From CAZHLD01 sp964533185 (GTDB lineage Bacteria > Acidobacteriota > Terriglobia > Acidiferrales > UBA7541): DNA of 9,440 nucleotides. Below the pieces are notes generated by a model. The model searched no databases. It worked only from the letters and a program-made list of their open reading frames with translations, and had not been told where the DNA came from. Position 1 is the stretch's first letter. Each line of letters opens with the position of its first letter. The stretch spans positions 1 to 9,440 of the forward strand of contig CAZHLD010000091.1 of NCBI GenBank assembly GCA_964533185.1. Direction: 5' to 3'. A program made the translations under genes and the position numbers. Positions 6,819 through 9,440 of the stretch are shown one piece after another.

Positions 6819-7010
6819 TGGGCTCTGCGCGCTTCTCGTTGGTTCAGCCTGGGGCTGCTGCTGTTGTGCGTGGGGCGCGTTGTGACTGTAGACGTCTGGG
6901 CACTCGACCCGCTGGGACGCATCTTTTCATTCCTAGCGCTGGGTGCGGCTCTGCTGTTAGTCAGCTACCTCTATGCACGCTACCGCGAGCTGCTGAGGAG
7001 ATACTTGTGA
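6819..7010 (+). pseudogene. DUF2339 C-terminal fragment (right copy)
   Basis: The frame ending at the TGA at 7008-7010 encodes RASRWFSLGLLLLCVGRVVT followed by the same residues as the end of the intact DUF2339 gene. From 6867 on, the DNA is identical to the left copy. Before that (6839-6866) it matches the left copy at 23 of 28 bases, with CGC/CGT, CTC/CTG and CTC/TTG synonymous and GCG/GGG (Ala to Gly) the one replacement. Further left the likeness fades into unrelated DNA about 50 bases after the hydrolase stop. The first ATG in frame (6810) has no ribosome-binding site. The fragment carries the ribosome-binding site of the intact M48 gene. Confidence 0.85.
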
Positions 7011-7093
7011 GCCGCTGGCGCATCCTGATGCTTTTGCTGCTGACTGCGGGTGTGGCCGGCATCTGGGTGCTGCAGCGCAAACAGGCTTCGACC
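6867..7093 (+). repeat. 227-bp perfect direct repeat, right copy
   Basis: Identical to 2449-2675. This copy continues without a break into the intact M48 gene (after 7093) and is preceded by a diverged DUF2339 segment. The two copies lie 4418 bp apart (start to start), in the same orientation, and bracket the IS remnant, receptor, palindromic element and hydrolase. Confidence 0.97.
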
Positions 7094-8749
7094 GAAGTCA
7101 CGCCGCGGCCGCTGCTCTACCTGGTGGCCGATACCCAGCGCGAGCTCGAGCGCATCCCGCTCGAGCTGACGCGCGTCAGCGTCGAGGAAGAAAACCAGAT
7201 CGGCGAGGAGATGGCCCGCAGCTTCGGCCTCACGCCCGCGGACACGAAAGACCCGGAGGTCAACCGCATCCGCGATTACGTCAACGAAGTCGGGCTGCGC
7301 GTCACGGGCGGCGTGAAGCGGTCGGGCATCCGCTATCGCTTTCACTACAACCCCTCAGAGAGCTTTGTGAACGCGGCGGCACTGCCAGGCGGGCAGATCG
7401 TCATCGGCAAGGGCCTTTTGCAGTTACTCGAATCGGAAGACGAGCTTGCCTCAATCCTCGGCCATGAGATTGCTCACGTTGACCGACGCCACTGCATTGA
7501 GCGGCTGCAATACGAGTTGCAGAGCCGCAAGCTCGGCCTGGGTGGCCTCTACCGGCTGGGCTCGATCGGTGTTCACCTCTTCCAGGCCGGCTATACGAAG
7601 GAACAGGAGCTCGAGGCCGACCGTGAAGGACTGCGCCTGGCTGTGTCTGCGGGTTATTCTCCCGGCGGCGCGATTGCTGCGATGAAGCGGCTCGAACGCC
7701 TGAGCCGGCCTGCGGGCGCACCGGCTGTCTCTCCCGTCGAAGAGATGGCTCGCGTGCCCGTGCAGGCTTTGCAGGAGTACTTCCGCTCGCACCCGCCCGC
7801 CCGCGAACGAATCACCGCGTTTGAAGCAGAGGTTGCCGCAAATGGTTGGAAGACCGACGCGGCTCGCCGGCCGCTGGCCATCCGCGCGATCTTCCTCGCG
7901 GACGACGCTGATGAGTTTGACCGCCGCGGCTTCTACGACAAAGCCATCCGCCGCTTTGAAGAAGCGATTGCAGCCGAACCAAAATCCGCACGTGCGAGGA
8001 AGGGCCTGGCCCGCGCCCGTTGGCATTCCGGCGATGCCGCCGGCGCCGCCACGGCCACCGAAGAAGCTCTGCGCATCAACCCGGAGAATGCGTCGCTCTG
8101 GGGGCTGCTGGCACGCGCCCTGGCGGTGTCAGACCGGGCGAGCGCTCCGGCGCACTACGCTGCAATCGACGCCGCGCTCAGCAAGCAGGTGACCCAGCGC
8201 ACGCTCTGGATCCTCGGGGCAAACCACGCCGGCCTCGAGCTTTACGTCGGGCGGCCGCGGACACTCGAGCACTATCGCGAGTTGATCAGCGCGCGCATGC
8301 CGCCCGAGAACGAAGCCGCAGTGAGGTTGCAAATGGCTTGGTGGATGTACCGCTCGGGAAAACTGCCCGAAGCCCTGGAAGAACTCGATGCCGCCCGGCA
8401 GCGCGATCCGGACGACGCACAGATTGACATCGATCGCGGCTGGGTACTTTCGGAAATGGGACGCCAGGCCGATGCAAGACAGGTAATTGAAAAAGTGAAG
8501 GAAGATGACGAAGTCCATGCCTTGCTCGCGGTGATCGACTGGCGGCTGGAGCGGCGCGATGCAGCCAGTAATTCATTCCGCGCTGCAATTGCAGACGACC
8601 TGATCTGGATGGAGCAACGCTGGGTGGCAAACGCCTTTAACGCGCCAACCGCGAAAGTGCTGGCCGAGCTGCGCACCGCCGAGCTCGCCCGCCGCAAGAA
8701 GGAAGCTCTGCGCGCCGTCCATCCCGTGGGAGCAGCAAAGCCCAGCTGA
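7007..8749 (+). CDS. M48 family metalloprotease with TPR repeats (BepA-like)
   Basis: This 580-residue protein starts with an N-terminal hydrophobic anchor or signal (residues 5-22), followed by an M48 zinc-peptidase domain (about 60-270). The HExxH motif is HEIAH at 153-157, and the third ligand lies in the downstream ELEAD motif (E201, with D205). The family's NAAALPGGQIVIGKGLLQ stretch (122-139) precedes it. The C-terminal half holds TPR-like helical pairs: about 304-371 (YDKAIRRFEEAI...AEPKSARARKGLA, then ALRINPENASLWGLLA) and again about 445-520. This order matches BepA/YfgC, a periplasmic protease-chaperone that assists or clears outer-membrane proteins at the BAM complex; that role here is family inference. 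The GTG start at 7007 overlaps the DUF2339 fragment's stop and has GAGGAG at 6995-7000. A longer frame from 6839 would be antiparallel to none of the conserved sequence and lacks a ribosome-binding site. The gene probably once followed an intact DUF2339 gene directly. Confidence 0.9.
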   Translation: MSRWRILMLLLLTAGVAGIWVLQRKQASTEVTPRPLLYLVADTQRELERIPLELTRVSVEEENQIGEEMARSFGLTPADTKDPEVNRIRDYVNEVGLRVTGGVKRSGIRYRFHYNPSESFVNAAALPGGQIVIGKGLLQLLESEDELASILGHEIAHVDRRHCIERLQYELQSRKLGLGGLYRLGSIGVHLFQAGYTKEQELEADREGLRLAVSAGYSPGGAIAAMKRLERLSRPAGAPAVSPVEEMARVPVQALQEYFRSHPPARERITAFEAEVAANGWKTDAARRPLAIRAIFLADDADEFDRRGFYDKAIRRFEEAIAAEPKSARARKGLARARWHSGDAAGAATATEEALRINPENASLWGLLARALAVSDRASAPAHYAAIDAALSKQVTQRTLWILGANHAGLELYVGRPRTLEHYRELISARMPPENEAAVRLQMAWWMYRSGKLPEALEELDAARQRDPDDAQIDIDRGWVLSEMGRQADARQVIEKVKEDDEVHALLAVIDWRLERRDAASNSFRAAIADDLIWMEQRWVANAFNAPTAKVLAELRTAELARRKKEALRAVHPVGAAKPS

Positions 8750-8754
8750 GAGAG

Positions 8755-8783
8755 TTATCAGCTTTCAGCCATCAACTGTCAGC
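8755..8783 (+). repeat. Short degenerate tandem repeat (TCAGC-type)
   Basis: The stretch TTATCAGCTTTCAGCCATCA followed by ACTGTCAGC is built from about four imperfect 7-8 base units around T(A/T)TCAGC. It lies just after the M48 stop, in the 85-base gap between the convergent M48 and perR genes. Such TATCAGC arrays are recurrent non-coding repeats in several bacterial genomes. No clear bidirectional terminator hairpin with a T tract is visible in the gap. Confidence 0.4.
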
Positions 8784-8834
8784 AAATACAACTACTCCGA
8801 AGAAGATCACTCAATTGTCGGTTGGAAGGGAACG

Positions 8835-9242
8835 TTAACGGACGGCCGAGGCGGGGCGGCCATTCGCGCAGCTCGGGCAGGAACCAAACAGTTCGAGCCG
8901 ATAATGCTGGACGCGAAACCCGTTACGGCGGCCAGCCTGCAGCCAGAACTTGCGGGGCAGCGAGACCTGGTAGTCCACCAGCGCGCCGCAGCCAGTGCAG
9001 ACCAGGTGGTCGTGGCGTGCGGTGATGGGATCATAGCGGCTGGCCTCGTCGCCGAACTTCAGCTCCACCACCATGCCGTTGCGCGTCAGCCAGCCGAGCG
9101 CGTTGTAAATGGTGGCATAGGCCACGCCCGGCCGCCGGCGTCGCACCTGGCGATAAACCTCCGCCGCGGTGGGGTGGTTCATGCTGGAGCGCAGCGCATC
9201 CAGCACGGCCGCGCGATAGGGAGTGAGACGTGTGCCTTTCAT
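8835..9242 (-). CDS. perR: PerR-type peroxide-responsive repressor (Fur superfamily)
   Basis: This 135-residue protein aligns by eye with Bacillus subtilis PerR almost without gaps. Every sensing residue falls at a constant offset of 14: H23, D71, H77, H79 and D90 correspond to the Fe/Mn ligands H37, D85, H91, H93 and D104. The structural zinc cysteines C82, C85, C122 and C125 correspond to C96, C99, C136 and C139. The winged-helix DNA-binding region is residues 5-65 (RLTPYRAAVLDAL, ATIYNALGWLTRNGMV). PerR proteins bind DNA with metal and release it when peroxide oxidises a ligand histidine, inducing catalase or peroxidase genes; none is in this window. The ATG at 9242 has AGGAA just upstream and fits the promoter at 9269-9298. 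It lacks the roughly 10-14 residue N-terminal helix of B. subtilis PerR; a start as far upstream as 9371 is open but would precede the promoter. Convergent with the M48 gene. Confidence 0.88.
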   Translation of the reverse strand: MKGTRLTPYRAAVLDALRSSMNHPTAAEVYRQVRRRRPGVAYATIYNALGWLTRNGMVVELKFGDEASRYDPITARHDHLVCTGCGALVDYQVSLPRKFWLQAGRRNGFRVQHYRLELFGSCPSCANGRPASAVR

Positions 9243-9268
9243 CGGTTCCTGAGCGGGAACGCACAACC

Positions 9269-9298
9269 ATTGTAGCGTGTCCACCGGGCGAGAGACAA
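9269..9298 (-). promoter_or_regulatory. Predicted perR promoter
   Basis: On the minus strand, TTGTCT (9298-9293, 4 of 6 bases of the -35 consensus) and TACAAT (9274-9269, 5 of 6 of the -10 consensus) are separated by 18 bases. Transcription would begin near 9262, giving a leader of about 20 bases with AGGAA ahead of the ATG at 9242. The spacing supports the short PerR start. No clear PerR box palindrome overlaps it, so autoregulation cannot be claimed. Confidence 0.45.
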
Positions 9299-9440
9299 GC
9301 GAACCCGCGCCGGGGTAGTGGGTCACTTTGGCTAAATATACTTGGGTGAAAAAGCCGACTGGATAGATCACCTCAAATTCCGAGCAGGCGACTTATCAGG
9401 ATGTGGCTGAAAGGCGGACTTGCTCCCGTTGAATCGACAG

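Noticed and set aside
6839..7006. A start 56 codons upstream for the M48 gene
   Set aside because: This extension is an out-of-frame reading of the DUF2339 tail. GTG 7007 has a good ribosome-binding site and begins the hydrophobic anchor.
9243..9371. A 43-residue N-terminal extension of PerR
   Set aside because: It does not resemble the Fur-family N-terminus and would require transcription from upstream of the predicted promoter; ATG 9242 has an adjacent AGGAA.
9401..9440. An ATG open to the window end (MWLKGGLAPVEST)
   Set aside because: Only 13 codons are visible, with no well-spaced ribosome-binding site and no recognisable sequence.
1..9440. CRISPR arrays, tRNA or rRNA genes, toxin-antitoxin or defence systems
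   Set aside because: I looked on both strands and saw no regularly spaced repeats, cloverleaf-like sequence with a TTC-type arm, or signature defence domains.

Overview
The window is high-GC bacterial DNA, probably from an Acidobacteriota genome or a related phylum. The signs are a TonB-dependent receptor with an N-terminal carboxypeptidase-regulatory-like domain and an 'LPLNGR' plug motif (the form that is greatly expanded in Acidobacteria), a large DUF2339 membrane protein, and a nested palindromic repeat of an acidobacterial style. The taxonomic call is inference from gene style; no marker gene is present.

Layout. 1-2592: 3' part of a DUF2339 polytopic membrane protein. It overlaps by 4 bases the GTG start of an M48 metalloprotease gene, but that M48 copy stops after about 29 codons at 2675. 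2676-2832: the end of an insertion sequence on the minus strand (terminal repeat, leader and about the first 30 codons of an ISNCY/IS1202-like transposase). 2833-2954: leader with a possible hybrid promoter whose -35 hexamer is the tip of the IS. 2955-5819: complete TonB-dependent outer-membrane receptor. 5826-5978: nested palindromic element. 5997-6764: exported cyclase-family (kynurenine-formamidase-like) metal hydrolase. About 6819-7010: a fragment of the DUF2339 3' end. 7007-8749: complete BepA-like M48 metalloprotease with TPRs. 8835-9242, minus strand: PerR peroxide-sensing repressor, convergent with M48, with its own plausible promoter. 9299-9440: nothing I can assign.

The main structural observation is a perfect 227-bp direct repeat (2449-2675 and 6867-7093, offset 4418 bp) that spans the DUF2339/M48 gene junction. 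It brackets the receptor-hydrolase cassette. The left copy belongs to a complete DUF2339 3' end and a broken M48; the right copy belongs to a broken DUF2339 and a complete M48. Recombination between the copies would delete 4418 bp and restore an uninterrupted DUF2339-M48 pair. Just left of the identical block the right copy is a diverged but still recognisable DUF2339 homologue, with mostly synonymous changes, so one end looks like a homologous-recombination junction. The other end looks like an illegitimate junction with an IS.

How the genes may work together (inference): the receptor and the exported hydrolase are co-directional and could form a small uptake/processing unit for an unknown ligand. 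The M48 protease belongs to a family involved in outer-membrane protein quality control. It keeps its ribosome-binding site because the DUF2339 tail was duplicated with it, but it now lies downstream of the cassette. PerR is an independent transcription unit. A metagenomic misassembly across the 227-bp repeat is a serious alternative and should be excluded first.
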